From Paucilactobacillus kaifaensis (GTDB lineage: Bacteria; Bacillota; Bacilli; Lactobacillales; Lactobacillaceae): a DNA stretch of 64,000 nucleotides. Numbering within the stretch: position 1 is the stretch's first letter; each line of letters begins with the position of its first letter. The notes under the pieces are model-generated. The model was not told the DNA's origin and did no database searches. It worked only from the letters and a program-made list of their open reading frames with translations. The stretch lies in assembly GCF_005405145.1 (NCBI RefSeq), contig NZ_BJDM01000006.1:1-64000 (forward strand), in the 5' to 3' direction. The position numbers were made by a program, and so were the translations under genes. Positions 34,942 to 43,388 of this stretch are shown one piece after another.

Positions 34942-35297
34942 TGGATAGTAAAGAGATTTTAATGACAGCAGTTAAGGCGGCTGATGACAAGCGAGCTGAG
35001 GATATTGTTGCACTGGATGTCCAAGAAGTTAGTCTGATGGCTGATTATTTTGTGATTATGGATGCAAATTCAAAGCGACAAGTCCAAGCAATTGCAGAGG
35101 CAGTAATGGAACAAGCACATATTGCAGGAATTGATGTTAAACGAGTTGAAGGTAAACAGGCTGGTGAGTGGGTTCTTGTTGATTTGGGTGATGTAATTGT
35201 TCATGTTTTCCAAAAAGAACAACGACAATTTTATAATCTAGAAAAGTTATGGTCTCAAGCGCCACTAGTAAACATTGACGCGTGGATTGAAGCATGA
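34941..35297 (+). CDS. rsfS: Ribosomal silencing factor RsfS
   Basis: Binds L14 on the 50S subunit and blocks subunit joining when nutrients are scarce. 118 aa; the family core AEDIVALDVQEVSLMADYFVIMDANSKRQVQAIAEAV and GEWVLVDLGDVIVHVFQKEQRQFYNLEKLW is intact. Starts on the last base of yqeK's stop and overlaps the following methyltransferase by 4 bp. Confidence 0.96.
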   Translation: MDSKEILMTAVKAADDKRAEDIVALDVQEVSLMADYFVIMDANSKRQVQAIAEAVMEQAHIAGIDVKRVEGKQAGEWVLVDLGDVIVHVFQKEQRQFYNLEKLWSQAPLVNIDAWIEA

Positions 35298-36034
35298 TCT
35301 ACACTAATTTTGCTCAATTGTATGACGAATTATTTGATGAAGATATTTATAGCGAGTGGCAACAATTTGTTGTCAGTCAAGTAGATGCTGATAGTGAAGT
35401 TTTAGATTTAGCTGGTGGTGCTGGTAGATTGGCGACACTATTAGCAAAACAAAATTATTCGGTTGCAGTGGCAGATCTATCAACGGCGATGCTCAGTTTA
35501 GCAGAACAACATGCTCGTGAAGCAAACGTTGAAATTCCGTTATTTGAAACAAACATGCTTGATTTAAGTGAGTTGGGTCAGTATGATGCAATTCTTTGTT
35601 TTGCAGATTCACTATGCTATTTGGATAATATTGAACAGCTTGAAAGAACGTTTAAAGAAGTCAATGCCCATCTGTCCGTTGAGGGAAAGTTTATCTTTGA
35701 CGTTATTACACCATATCAGACAGATGAGGTCTATCCTGGATACATGTATAATTATGAAGATGAAAAGCATCAGCGGGCTTTTTTATGGCATAGTTTTGAA
35801 GATGAACAACAAAAGCATGGTGTGATTCATGAGTTAACCTTTTTCAACCAGCTAGCTGGATCCGACAGATATGAACGAGTGGCTGAGACTCATTTTGAAA
35901 AGACGTACGAGCTAGATCAATATAAGACTGCGTTAACCCAGGCTGGGTTCAGCAAAGTCAGTGTTAGTGCAGATTTTGGTAAGCAAGATATTGACAAACA
36001 AACAACTCGCTGGTTTTTTGTTTGTCAAAAGTGA
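35294..36034 (+). CDS. Class I SAM-dependent methyltransferase (YqeM-like)
   Basis: A 246-aa methyltransferase with motif I VLDLAGGAGRLATLL, acidic motif II VAVADLS, and IFDVITPYQ. The substrate is unknown; its conserved place after rsfS suggests an RNA or ribosome-related target, but small-molecule targets cannot be excluded. ATGA overlap with rsfS. Confidence 0.87.
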   Translation: MIYTNFAQLYDELFDEDIYSEWQQFVVSQVDADSEVLDLAGGAGRLATLLAKQNYSVAVADLSTAMLSLAEQHAREANVEIPLFETNMLDLSELGQYDAILCFADSLCYLDNIEQLERTFKEVNAHLSVEGKFIFDVITPYQTDEVYPGYMYNYEDEKHQRAFLWHSFEDEQQKHGVIHELTFFNQLAGSDRYERVAETHFEKTYELDQYKTALTQAGFSKVSVSADFGKQDIDKQTTRWFFVCQK

Positions 36035-36044
36035 GTGTGATGAA

Positions 36045-37184
36045 ATGAAAGCAGTGGGGCTTGTAACTGAATATAACCCGTTGCACAATGGCCATGAATA
36101 CCATTTGAAAATGGCAAAACAACTTACCAATGACGATGTTGTTGTGGCGGTGATGAGTGGTAATTTTACCCAACGCGCTGAACCAGCAATTGTCGATAAG
36201 TGGACCCGGGCAAGGGAAGCGTTGATGGTTGGAGTTGATCTGGTAATTGAGTTACCAGTTTATTTTGCGGTTCAACCTGCGCATTTATTTGCAAAAGGGG
36301 CAGTGAAATTACTCAGTAACCTCCGTGTTAATGATTTTGTGTTTGGGGCAGAGCATCCTGATTGGGATTTTGAAGCACTTGTAAAAGCTGAGAGTAAGTT
36401 TAAGCCAGCTGATTTTTCACAATTTAACGCTACATATGCAACTTTGTTTAATGAACAGTTGAAAAATGTCACCGGGGTTTCATTGACGGAGCCCAATGAT
36501 ATTTTAGCCTACGGCTACACTAAAGCAAAATTAGAGTTAGATACATCCATCAATATGTGGCCAATAAGACGAGTTGGAAGTGCTTATCATGATCAAAGTT
36601 TAACTACTGAAGGAAACATTAGTAGTGCAAGCGCGATCAGAAAGTCGGTTAGTGTTGGAAATAGTCAGTTTGAAGCTTTGGTGCCCGAGCAAACTAGGAT
36701 AGATTTGAGGCAACTGGATCATGTATCTAGCTGGGACGATTTATACCCATTGTTGCGGTATCAACTAGTCCAAGCACCGTTGAATTATTTAGCACAAGTT
36801 TATCAAATGGCGGAGGGATTGGAGTACCGACTTAAACGAGCGGCCGAACAAGCCACAGATTTTGATCAGTTCATGCAGCTAGCTAAGAGTAAACGATATA
36901 CTTATTCAAGACTGCAGCGTGTGTGCTTATACACATTGTTACAGGTAACTGATACAGAAATGGCTGAACAAGTTAAAACACCATATTTAAGGGTATTGGG
37001 CTTCAATAATCGTGGTCAGGAATATTTACATCAGATCAAGAAAACTGTTAAAATACCGATAGTAACAAAGGTAGATGCGGATTTTAAAAATACACGATTA
37101 CAATTAGATTATCGAGCGGGCAAATTATTTGAACAACTGGTGGCTGGAGAACAAGATTTGCGCAGAAAGCCAATTATGATTTAA
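36045..37184 (+). CDS. tmcAL: tRNA(Met) cytidine acetate ligase TmcAL
   Basis: Forms N4-acetylcytidine at the wobble position of elongator tRNA-Met using acetate and ATP. Nucleotidyltransferase-type N-terminus GLVTEYNPLHNGHEYHL with the HxGH-like motif, then ISSASAIRKSVS and a C-terminal RNA-binding region. The length (379 aa) agrees with the family. ATG 36045 starts the conserved N-terminus; the frame open further upstream lies inside the preceding gene. Only a weak GTGAGTG precedes it. Confidence 0.93.
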   Translation: MKAVGLVTEYNPLHNGHEYHLKMAKQLTNDDVVVAVMSGNFTQRAEPAIVDKWTRAREALMVGVDLVIELPVYFAVQPAHLFAKGAVKLLSNLRVNDFVFGAEHPDWDFEALVKAESKFKPADFSQFNATYATLFNEQLKNVTGVSLTEPNDILAYGYTKAKLELDTSINMWPIRRVGSAYHDQSLTTEGNISSASAIRKSVSVGNSQFEALVPEQTRIDLRQLDHVSSWDDLYPLLRYQLVQAPLNYLAQVYQMAEGLEYRLKRAAEQATDFDQFMQLAKSKRYTYSRLQRVCLYTLLQVTDTEMAEQVKTPYLRVLGFNNRGQEYLHQIKKTVKIPIVTKVDADFKNTRLQLDYRAGKLFEQLVAGEQDLRRKPIMI

Positions 37185-37252
37185 TCTAGTAATAAAATAC
37201 AATTTAACTTTCGCTGGAAAAGATAGATCTAAATGCTGTCAAGGATATAACG

Positions 37253-37281
37253 TTGACAATCAATTTATGTCCTAGTATAAT
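37253..37281 (+). promoter_or_regulatory. Consensus promoter of yceD-rpmF
   Basis: Perfect TTGACA (37253-37258), 17-bp spacer and perfect TATAAT (37276-37281): a full sigma-A consensus, 29 bp before the yceD ATG. Confidence 0.9.
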
Positions 37282-37309
37282 TAAGCTCGTTGCATTAGGA
37301 GGTAGTACC

Positions 37310-37870
37310 ATGAAATGGTCATTGAATGAGTTACAAAAGTACCAAGATGAGCCACTTTCGTTGAATAGTACGCTCGACCTGAACGCATCACTAACTGAGC
37401 GCTTTCCTGATTTAATTTTGGCAGTTGACCCGGTTAAGGTAACTGGGTATTTATCTTACCAAAAAGGGGATGTGATGGTTACAGCAACAGTTGATACTCA
37501 GCTAACTGTTCCATCAAGCCGCTCATTGACACCGGTGAAGTTTTCAACTCAATTTACATTCACGGAGTACTATTTAGCGGATGCAAGCCACATTGAGCGT
37601 TATGAAGATGATGAAACGGTGATTGTGTTGGATGAAGACCAAGAAATTGATCTGGATGAGGCAGTAGCTGAAAATATTGTCTTAGAAATTCCAATGCGCG
37701 TTTTGTCTAAAGAAGAGCAGCAGGGAGCTCCATTACCGACTGGAAGTGGTTGGGAAGTAGTTTCTGAAGATGATTATGTTGCTAACGAGGCAAAACATGA
37801 CTCAGTTGATCCACGTCTGACTAAATTAAAAGAATTATTTCCTGATCAGGATGATGATAACAATAATTAG
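37310..37870 (+). CDS. yceD: YceD/DUF177 family protein
   Basis: A 186-aa acidic protein always found before rpmF in bacteria and linked to 23S rRNA processing or accumulation in other organisms. N-terminal MKWSLNELQKYQDEPL, a central VTGYLSYQKGDVMVTATVDT strand region, and an acidic C-terminal tail with DQDDDNNN. ATG 37310 with AGGAGGT; the longer frame from 37253 starts inside the promoter. Confidence 0.92.
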   Translation: MKWSLNELQKYQDEPLSLNSTLDLNASLTERFPDLILAVDPVKVTGYLSYQKGDVMVTATVDTQLTVPSSRSLTPVKFSTQFTFTEYYLADASHIERYEDDETVIVLDEDQEIDLDEAVAENIVLEIPMRVLSKEEQQGAPLPTGSGWEVVSEDDYVANEAKHDSVDPRLTKLKELFPDQDDDNNN

Positions 37871-37921
37871 CAGGCAAGCTTAAATTTTAGTGGATAATTT
37901 TTTTGATAGGAGGTGGCATTA

Positions 37922-38101
37922 ATGGCTGTTCCAGCACGAAAAACATCAAAGACTAAGAAGGCAATGCGCCGTGGGCACATTAAACTTTCAGTTCCTGGTT
38001 TGGCACCATGTCCAAATTGTGGAGAACTACGTAAGTCACATATGGTATGCCCTAATTGTGGATACTATGATGGCAAGCAAGTAGTTAACGAAAACAAGTA
38101 A
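37922..38101 (+). CDS. rpmF: 50S ribosomal protein L32
   Basis: Large-subunit protein, 59 aa. [19 protein letters not shown] and a complete zinc ribbon [18 protein letters not shown] (four cysteines). ATG 37922 follows AGGAGGTGG; the earlier ATG at 37913 is part of that site's flank and gives an atypical N-terminus. Cotranscribed with yceD. Confidence 0.98.
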   Translation: MAVPARKTSKTKKAMRRGHIKLSVPGLAPCPNCGELRKSHMVCPNCGYYDGKQVVNENK

Positions 38102-38112
38102 AAAAAAGTATA

Positions 38113-38156
38113 AAAAAGAAGCATTCACGGCGCCGGACCTGAAGGCTTCTTTTTTT
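38113..38156 (+). terminator. Terminator after rpmF
   Basis: AAAGAAGC / GCTTCTTT arms (38115-38122 with 38145-38152), 22-nt loop, TTTT tail. Confidence 0.8.
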
Positions 38157-38226
38157 GTGCAGATTAATCCAAATACGTTATGATGGGCAGGCTGTTCATA
38201 TTTGCTGAAATTTGTGATAAAAATCA

Positions 38227-38270
38227 AAAATGATCATGATCTGGTTTTTGTATCAGATCATGATCATTTT
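38227..38270. terminator. Bidirectional terminator downstream of adhP
   Basis: Perfect 17-bp inverted repeat (38227-38243 with 38254-38270), arm AAAATGATCATGATCTG, 10-nt loop, with T-rich tail on the minus strand. It terminates adhP and backs up the rpmF terminator. Confidence 0.88.
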
Positions 38271-38307
38271 AATGTTTATAACTATTTCTTAGTACAATAA
38301 TTAAAGA

Positions 38308-39324
38308 TTATAGGGACATATCAACTACTTCACGTCCGACGATTTTACCGGCCTTCATTTCATCGATAATATCATTAACTTCACTTAACTTACGTGTGTG
38401 TACAATCGGGTGGACTTTACCTTCAGCACCAAATTGGAATGCTTCAGCTAAGTCTTGTCGAGTACCAACAAGGGAACCGGCAACTTGAATACCATCCAAG
38501 ACAGTTTTAGCAATGTTTAGTTCCATATTACCTTGAGGCAAGGCAACGGCGACTAGTCGACCATCCGGACGGAGTGAATCAACAGCTTGGTTGAAGGCAT
38601 CTGCACTAACAGAAGTAACTTGAGCATTGTTTACTCCGCCAACCTTGGCTTGAATTTGTTCCGCAACATTTCCTTCATGACGATTAATTAAAACATCTGC
38701 ACCTAATTTTTCAGCGGCAGCTAATTTATCATCATTACCATCGACAACCACCACGTGAGCACCAAAGACGTTCTTAGCGTATTGAATGGCTAAGTTGCCA
38801 AGTCCACCAGCTCCGACGACGGATACCCAATCACCTGGTTTTGTTTGACCAACTTTAAGTGCTTTGTACATTGTTACACCGGCACAAGTAATTGAACTAG
38901 CTTCAACTGGATCAAGGCCTTCAGGAACTTTAACAGCGTAGTTTGCGTCAACGATTACTTGTTGTGCCATAGCACCGTCAACAGTAAAGCCAGCATTTCT
39001 AACATTGCGGCAAAGTGTTTCACGGCCAGTTAAGCAATATTCACAGTGACCACAACCACCAAAGAACCAAGCGATTGAAACGCGGTCACCAATTTTTAAA
39101 TTAGTAACACCAGCGCCTAACTTGCTAACACGACCAACTCCTTCGTGACCAATTACTCTACCAGGGAATTTTCCAAAATCGCCAGAAGTCACATGTAAGT
39201 CAGTGTGACAAAGACCACAATATTCTACATCAACTAATGCTTCACCGTATTCTACAGGTCGCAAAGTTTTTTCAACAATATCAACATAGCCATCAACGGG
39301 ATCACGGACAATAGCAGCTTTCAT
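38308..39324 (-). CDS. adhP: Zinc-dependent alcohol dehydrogenase, AdhP type
   Basis: Interconverts primary alcohols such as ethanol or propanol and aldehydes with NAD(H). 338 aa: catalytic zinc C39, H60, C147; structural zinc C91, C94, C97, C105; Rossmann GAGGLG at 171-176. All ligands are present. In fermenting lactobacilli it can regenerate NAD+ by reducing acetaldehyde. AGAGG precedes the ATG on the minus strand. Monocistronic, with a promoter framed by an inverted repeat. Distinct from the longer dehydrogenase at 0.5 kb. Confidence 0.94.
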   Translation of the reverse strand: MKAAIVRDPVDGYVDIVEKTLRPVEYGEALVDVEYCGLCHTDLHVTSGDFGKFPGRVIGHEGVGRVSKLGAGVTNLKIGDRVSIAWFFGGCGHCEYCLTGRETLCRNVRNAGFTVDGAMAQQVIVDANYAVKVPEGLDPVEASSITCAGVTMYKALKVGQTKPGDWVSVVGAGGLGNLAIQYAKNVFGAHVVVVDGNDDKLAAAEKLGADVLINRHEGNVAEQIQAKVGGVNNAQVTSVSADAFNQAVDSLRPDGRLVAVALPQGNMELNIAKTVLDGIQVAGSLVGTRQDLAEAFQFGAEGKVHPIVHTRKLSEVNDIIDEMKAGKIVGREVVDMSL

Positions 39325-39363
39325 AAATAAATAACCTCTTTCTAGTTTTTTTCTATTAACAAT

Positions 39364-39402
39364 ACTTGAAAATCATAACAAAAGTGATAATGTTTTTCAA
39401 GT
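39364..39402 (-). promoter_or_regulatory. adhP promoter within a 9-bp inverted repeat
   Basis: Read on the minus strand: TTGAAA (complement of 39395-39400), 17-bp spacer, TATGAT (complement of 39372-39377). The same region carries ACTTGAAAA (39364-39372) and TTTTCAAGT (39394-39402), a perfect 9-bp inverted repeat with a 21-nt spacer, whose arms overlap the -35 and -10. This is the arrangement of a repressor operator. Confidence 0.6.
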
Positions 39403-39648
39403 GAAAAATAGCACAAATCTTAAAAATAAGTTTAAAAATAAGTTAATATACAAGGGTATTAATCAAAAAAATTAAGAATGATAATTCACATGTTTTGCGT
39501 AATTTTCATGCGTAAGGGCTAAAAAATAGAAAAATTGATACTGACTAGGTTTGATTAAAAAATTATGATAAAATAAAGGTGTTTGTGAAAACCGATTTAG
39601 AATTATTTAATGAAATTTATTTAAATATATTAGGAGTGAGATGAATTC
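39403..39648. other. AT-rich gap before the two-component genes
   Basis: No gene. It holds two direct TGCGTAA repeats at 39496-39502 and 39509-39515 and an extended -10 TGATAAAAT at 39566-39574, which is the likely arlR-type promoter. Confidence 0.4.
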
Positions 39649-40335
39649 ATGAGTCGTATTTTAATTATTGAAGATGAAGAAAATCTAGCGCGGTTTGTGG
39701 AGCTAGAGTTAAAGCATGAAGGCTATGATACTGTCGTTGCGTTAGATGGACGTGAAGGATTAGAGACTGCATTAAGTCAGAACTTTGATGTTATTTTGCT
39801 GGATTTAATGTTACCTGAATTAAACGGTATTGAAGTTGCTCGCCGAGTTCGGGAAGAAAAGAGTACTCCGATTATTATGATGACTGCCAGAGATTCTGTT
39901 ATTGACCGAGTTTCTGGCTTAGATCATGGGGCGGATGACTACATTGTTAAACCGTTTGCGATTGAAGAACTGTTGGCTCGTGTCCGGGCACTCTTACGAC
40001 GAATCAATATTGTTGGATCAGAAGGTGGAGTTCACCAAACGACAGTTAGTTATAAAGATTTGACGATTGAAAAAGAAAATAGAATCGTTCGTCGAGGCAA
40101 TGAGGTCATTAATTTGACTAAACGAGAGTACGAATTGTTGCTGATTTTAATGGAAAACGTAAATGTCGTTATGGCACGTGACGTTTTACTTAATCGTGTT
40201 TGGGGATATGAGTCACAAGTTGAAACGAACGTGGTTGATGTATATATCCGTTATTTACGTAATAAAATTGACCGAGCTGGTGAGAAAAGTTATATCCAAA
40301 CTGTACGTGGAACTGGTTACGTCATTCGCTCTTAA
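39649..40335 (+). CDS. arlR: OmpR/PhoB-type response regulator, ArlR-like
   Basis: Two-component response regulator, 228 aa. Receiver domain with acidic pocket EDEE, phosphoacceptor Asp in ILLDLMLPE, and Lys in [13 protein letters not shown]; a C-terminal winged-helix DNA-binding domain with LTKREYELL and [19 protein letters not shown]. The sequence strongly resembles ArlR of Staphylococcus ([25 protein letters not shown]), so the name is by similarity. The ArlRS targets in this organism are unknown. AGGAGTGAG precedes the ATG; the kinase gene follows after 31 bp. Confidence 0.9.
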   Translation: MSRILIIEDEENLARFVELELKHEGYDTVVALDGREGLETALSQNFDVILLDLMLPELNGIEVARRVREEKSTPIIMMTARDSVIDRVSGLDHGADDYIVKPFAIEELLARVRALLRRINIVGSEGGVHQTTVSYKDLTIEKENRIVRRGNEVINLTKREYELLLILMENVNVVMARDVLLNRVWGYESQVETNVVDVYIRYLRNKIDRAGEKSYIQTVRGTGYVIRS

Positions 40336-40366
40336 TTAAAAATCGGTATTTGGGGATGGCTCACGA

Positions 40367-41863
40367 GTGAAAACACAAAACGATAGTAAAAAAACTGAAT
40401 ATCGGTTTTCATTAAAAGTTAAATGGGCATTAGGAACGGCATTAGGCGCGTTGCTAATTTTTGCTGGTTTAACTTTTGTTTTGTTTCAGACATTTACACA
40501 AGATTTATTGGCGCAAGAACGACAAAATGTGAATCAATCATTAGTGGCAGTTGATCAGCGGTTAAATGATCGCAGTACAGTCTTAACAAAAAAACAACTT
40601 GATGCAGCAATTCAGCCAGATGATTTGATACACGGAGCGGATAAAACTCCCAGTAAAATCTATAATTCCAGCATTACTAAGGGGCTTAGTGCCTCAGACA
40701 TGATTGTCAGAGTATATGACTTAGATGGTAAGTTGTTATTTAGTACTGGTAAGCAATCTATTAATTTTACGGCTAGTACCAAAAAATCGGTTAAGCTAGT
40801 GAAGGGCGGATCTCATAAAATACTACTGGGTAAAATGCCAATTATTTCAACTAAAACAGATAGTAAAATTGGCTATTTACAAGTTGAAAATAAATTAACC
40901 AAGTACTACCATTCATTTAATCGGTTGTTGTTGATTTCCGGCCTGGTGTTAATACTAGTTGTAATTGCTAGCGGAATGTTAGGTTATATTTTATCGTACT
41001 TTTTGCTACGGCCTATTGACGATATTCATGATACGTTAACTGCAATTAGTGCTGACCCCACTGATAATCGTCGTGTACCAAAACTACACCGTCATGATGA
41101 GCTATCCGATCTTGGTGCAATGTTTAATGAGATGCTAGATCGAACTCAGCGTTACATTGAACAACAATCACAGTTTGTTGAGGACGTTTCGCATGAGCTA
41201 AGAACGCCAGTTGCGATTATTCAAGGCCATATGGAAATGCTGAATCGTTGGGGTAAAGATGATCCTAAGATTTTAAGTGAATCATTAGATGCTTCATTGA
41301 AGGAAACTAAGCGAATGCAAGATTTGGTGCAAGAAATGCTTGATTTAAGCCGTGCTGAGCAAGTTGAAATTAATTTCCGAGATGAAAAAACAGATGTGGG
41401 TAAGGTAGTCCATCAAGTGTTTAATAATTTTCAAATGATTCATCCAGACTTTACTTTTGTACTTGATGATGATTTAAAGGAAACGGTGATTGTGCCAATT
41501 TATCGTGACCACTTTGAACAGGTTTTAATTATTCTCTGTGACAATGCGGTTAAGTATTCAGTTAAACGAAAAGAAATTCATCTGTCACTGTCACGGACTC
41601 TTAACCAAGTTGAAGTTGGCATTCAAGATTTTGGCGAGGGAATCTCTCAAGTAGATATGGGTAAGGTATTTAATCGTTTCTACCGCGTAGACAAAGCACG
41701 GAGTAGAAAAAAAGGCGGGAATGGTTTGGGACTTTCTATTGCCAAACGACTAGTGGAAGGTTATCACGGTAGTATTACACTGGAAAGTTCAGTTGGATAT
41801 GGTTCACTATTTAAAATTACCTTGCCGGTGGTTAAGGAAGATATTAAAAGCTTAGCTGATTAA
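40367..41863 (+). CDS. arlS: Sensor histidine kinase, ArlS-like
   Basis: Membrane kinase partner of the preceding regulator, 498 aa. Membrane segments at about 20-42 and 187-210 enclose a ~140-residue extracellular sensor. These are followed by HAMP, a HisKA domain with VEDVSHELRTPVAIIQGH (phosphorylated His), and HATPase_c with N box DNAVKYS, GxG motifs in DFGEGIS and GGNGLGLSIAKRL. Starts with GTG at 40367. All catalytic boxes are intact. The signal sensed is not evident. Confidence 0.9.
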   Translation: MKTQNDSKKTEYRFSLKVKWALGTALGALLIFAGLTFVLFQTFTQDLLAQERQNVNQSLVAVDQRLNDRSTVLTKKQLDAAIQPDDLIHGADKTPSKIYNSSITKGLSASDMIVRVYDLDGKLLFSTGKQSINFTASTKKSVKLVKGGSHKILLGKMPIISTKTDSKIGYLQVENKLTKYYHSFNRLLLISGLVLILVVIASGMLGYILSYFLLRPIDDIHDTLTAISADPTDNRRVPKLHRHDELSDLGAMFNEMLDRTQRYIEQQSQFVEDVSHELRTPVAIIQGHMEMLNRWGKDDPKILSESLDASLKETKRMQDLVQEMLDLSRAEQVEINFRDEKTDVGKVVHQVFNNFQMIHPDFTFVLDDDLKETVIVPIYRDHFEQVLIILCDNAVKYSVKRKEIHLSLSRTLNQVEVGIQDFGEGISQVDMGKVFNRFYRVDKARSRKKGGNGLGLSIAKRLVEGYHGSITLESSVGYGSLFKITLPVVKEDIKSLAD

Positions 41864-41941
41864 TAATGTTATTAATATATTTCTCATATTGTGTTTGGAA
41901 TATCCTGAGAGTATTTATGTAATTTTACTTGGTATTTTTTC

Positions 41942-42007
41942 TAAATATAATTGAATAAAGAAGGTACGACTCATCGGAGTCGTACCTTCTTTATTCAATT
42001 ATATTTA
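41942..42007. terminator. Perfect 31-bp inverted repeat between arlS and yidC
   Basis: Arms 41942-41972 and 41977-42007 are exact reverse complements with a 4-nt loop ATCG. The GC-richer centre and flanking A/T runs make it a bidirectional terminator for the convergent genes. It is longer than most terminators in the window. Confidence 0.85.
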
Positions 42008-42032
42008 AAATGCTAACCATAGTTACTTACAT

Positions 42033-42950
42033 TTATTTTCGGTGCTGTTTTCCCGCGTTTCGATTTCTTGTACTTGGTTTATTTTGTGCTTGGGAAATTT
42101 GATTGGCAGTTGGTTTTGATTGTATTGTTTTTTCCGGTTGAATTGGAGTAACTACCTTAGGTGGATTCTTTTTCATTTCGGCCTCAATATCACGTCGAAT
42201 TCTAGGACGATAGAGATTAATAATTAAGGTTTGGATGATGGCAAATAGTCCACCAATAAAGAAGTATAGGCCAAGTCCTGCAGAAGAAGACATGGTAACA
42301 AATAAAATCATGATAGGGCTCATTAGCATAGCTACCCGCATCTGTTTTTTCTGACTTTCAGGCATCCCAATTAGGGATAACCAACCTTGTGCTAGATAGG
42401 CAACAAATGAAAGAATAGCGAGTAAGATACTAGGATCACCTAGTTTAATACCCATAAAAGCAGCGCTGGATAAATCAGGTGAGTACCGAATTGCTGCATA
42501 GAGTGCTGCAAATACCGGTAGTTGAATTAATAGTGGTAAGCAGCCAATTCCACCAGTCATACTAATACCATTTTCACGATATAATGCCATCATTTCTTGA
42601 CTAATTGCAGCCCGTTCTTCTGGTGTCTTTGCTTCTTTTTGGCGTTTTTGAATATCACGCATTTGAGGACCAACCATGCCCATTTTTTCTTGCTGAATAG
42701 TTGATTTGCGCATTTGGCTAATCATGATTGGAAGTAGAATCATTCGAACGATAAAAACAATGGCGATGATTGCCCAGCCATAACTACCATTAAAAATGCT
42801 GGCTAGCCATTCCATCATGTGCTGAGTTGGCTTAGCTAAATAATCATATATCATACCGTAGGGTTTACCGTTTTTGGTTCTGACACAACCACTAAGAAAT
42901 AATAGTAGGGTGGTCATTACTATAATAAGAGAAAACTTTTTATTCTTCAT
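42033..42950 (-). CDS. yidC: Membrane protein insertase YidC
   Basis: Inserts proteins into the membrane, alone or with Sec. A lipoprotein-type N-terminus with FLSGC (C22), five transmembrane segments (about 57-80, 130-155, 175-195, 205-225, 230-250), the conserved IVFIVRMILLP with its key Arg, and a basic Lys/Arg/Gln-rich C-terminal tail that contacts ribosomes. The length (305 aa) and long tail resemble YidC2-type paralogues. Another YidC is likely elsewhere, usually beside rnpA; none is seen here. Confidence 0.94.
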   Translation of the reverse strand: MKNKKFSLIIVMTTLLLFLSGCVRTKNGKPYGMIYDYLAKPTQHMMEWLASIFNGSYGWAIIAIVFIVRMILLPIMISQMRKSTIQQEKMGMVGPQMRDIQKRQKEAKTPEERAAISQEMMALYRENGISMTGGIGCLPLLIQLPVFAALYAAIRYSPDLSSAAFMGIKLGDPSILLAILSFVAYLAQGWLSLIGMPESQKKQMRVAMLMSPIMILFVTMSSSAGLGLYFFIGGLFAIIQTLIINLYRPRIRRDIEAEMKKNPPKVVTPIQPEKTIQSKPTANQISQAQNKPSTRNRNAGKQHRK

Positions 42951-43045
42951 TTAGTTAATCAATTCCTTTAATTTTAATCTAACAAACATTTAGTACTATA
43001 CCTTAATCATCATTGAATTGCTACCAACATTCACATGTGGATCCG

Positions 43046-43315
43046 TTATTTAATGGTAAAACTAGAAAAATCTTGTGTTAATTGATTTTTAATAACAACA
43101 CGTTTAATTTTAGCAAACGGTGATGGATTTTGTTTGATCGCAGCACTGAATTTTTCTATGTCTTCTGAATTACCCTGTGCTTCAATATAAACACTGCCAT
43201 CTAAACGGTTGGCGACAAAACCAGTTACATTAAATTTTCGAGCTAGTTGTAATGTCGAAAAGCGAAAGCCAACGCCTTGCACAACTCCGGTAATTGTAAG
43301 ATTGATTGCTTTCAT
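43046..43315 (-). CDS. Acylphosphatase
   Basis: Hydrolyses acyl phosphates such as acetyl phosphate or 1,3-bisphosphoglycerate. 89 aa with VVQGVGFRFST (catalytic Arg) and VANRLDGSV (catalytic Asn), family length. GGAGG precedes the ATG. Divergent from the rRNA methyltransferase gene; adjacent to yidC, a common pairing in lactobacilli. Confidence 0.95.
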   Translation of the reverse strand: MKAINLTITGVVQGVGFRFSTLQLARKFNVTGFVANRLDGSVYIEAQGNSEDIEKFSAAIKQNPSPFAKIKRVVIKNQLTQDFSSFTIK

Positions 43316-43355
43316 TTACTTAACCTCCGAATACCTATCAACAATAGTAATTCCA

Positions 43356-43364
43356 TGGTATAAT
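43356..43364 (+). promoter_or_regulatory. Extended -10 promoter of the rRNA methyltransferase
   Basis: TGGTATAAT matches TGnTATAAT exactly, 25 bp before the GTG start. Confidence 0.6.
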
Positions 43365-43388
43365 AAGCCATTAATTGGAGTGAAAAAA

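Noticed and set aside
35961-36044. Upstream extension of the tmcAL frame
   Set aside because: It lies within the preceding methyltransferase gene; the conserved N-terminus begins at 36045.
38227-38270. Repeated TGATCATGATC palindrome as a regulator site
   Set aside because: The perfect stem with T-tail at the end of adhP is explained by termination.
43209-43388. 60-codon upstream extension of the rRNA methyltransferase
   Set aside because: It is antisense to the acylphosphatase gene, and a good GTG start with GGAGTG exists at 43389.
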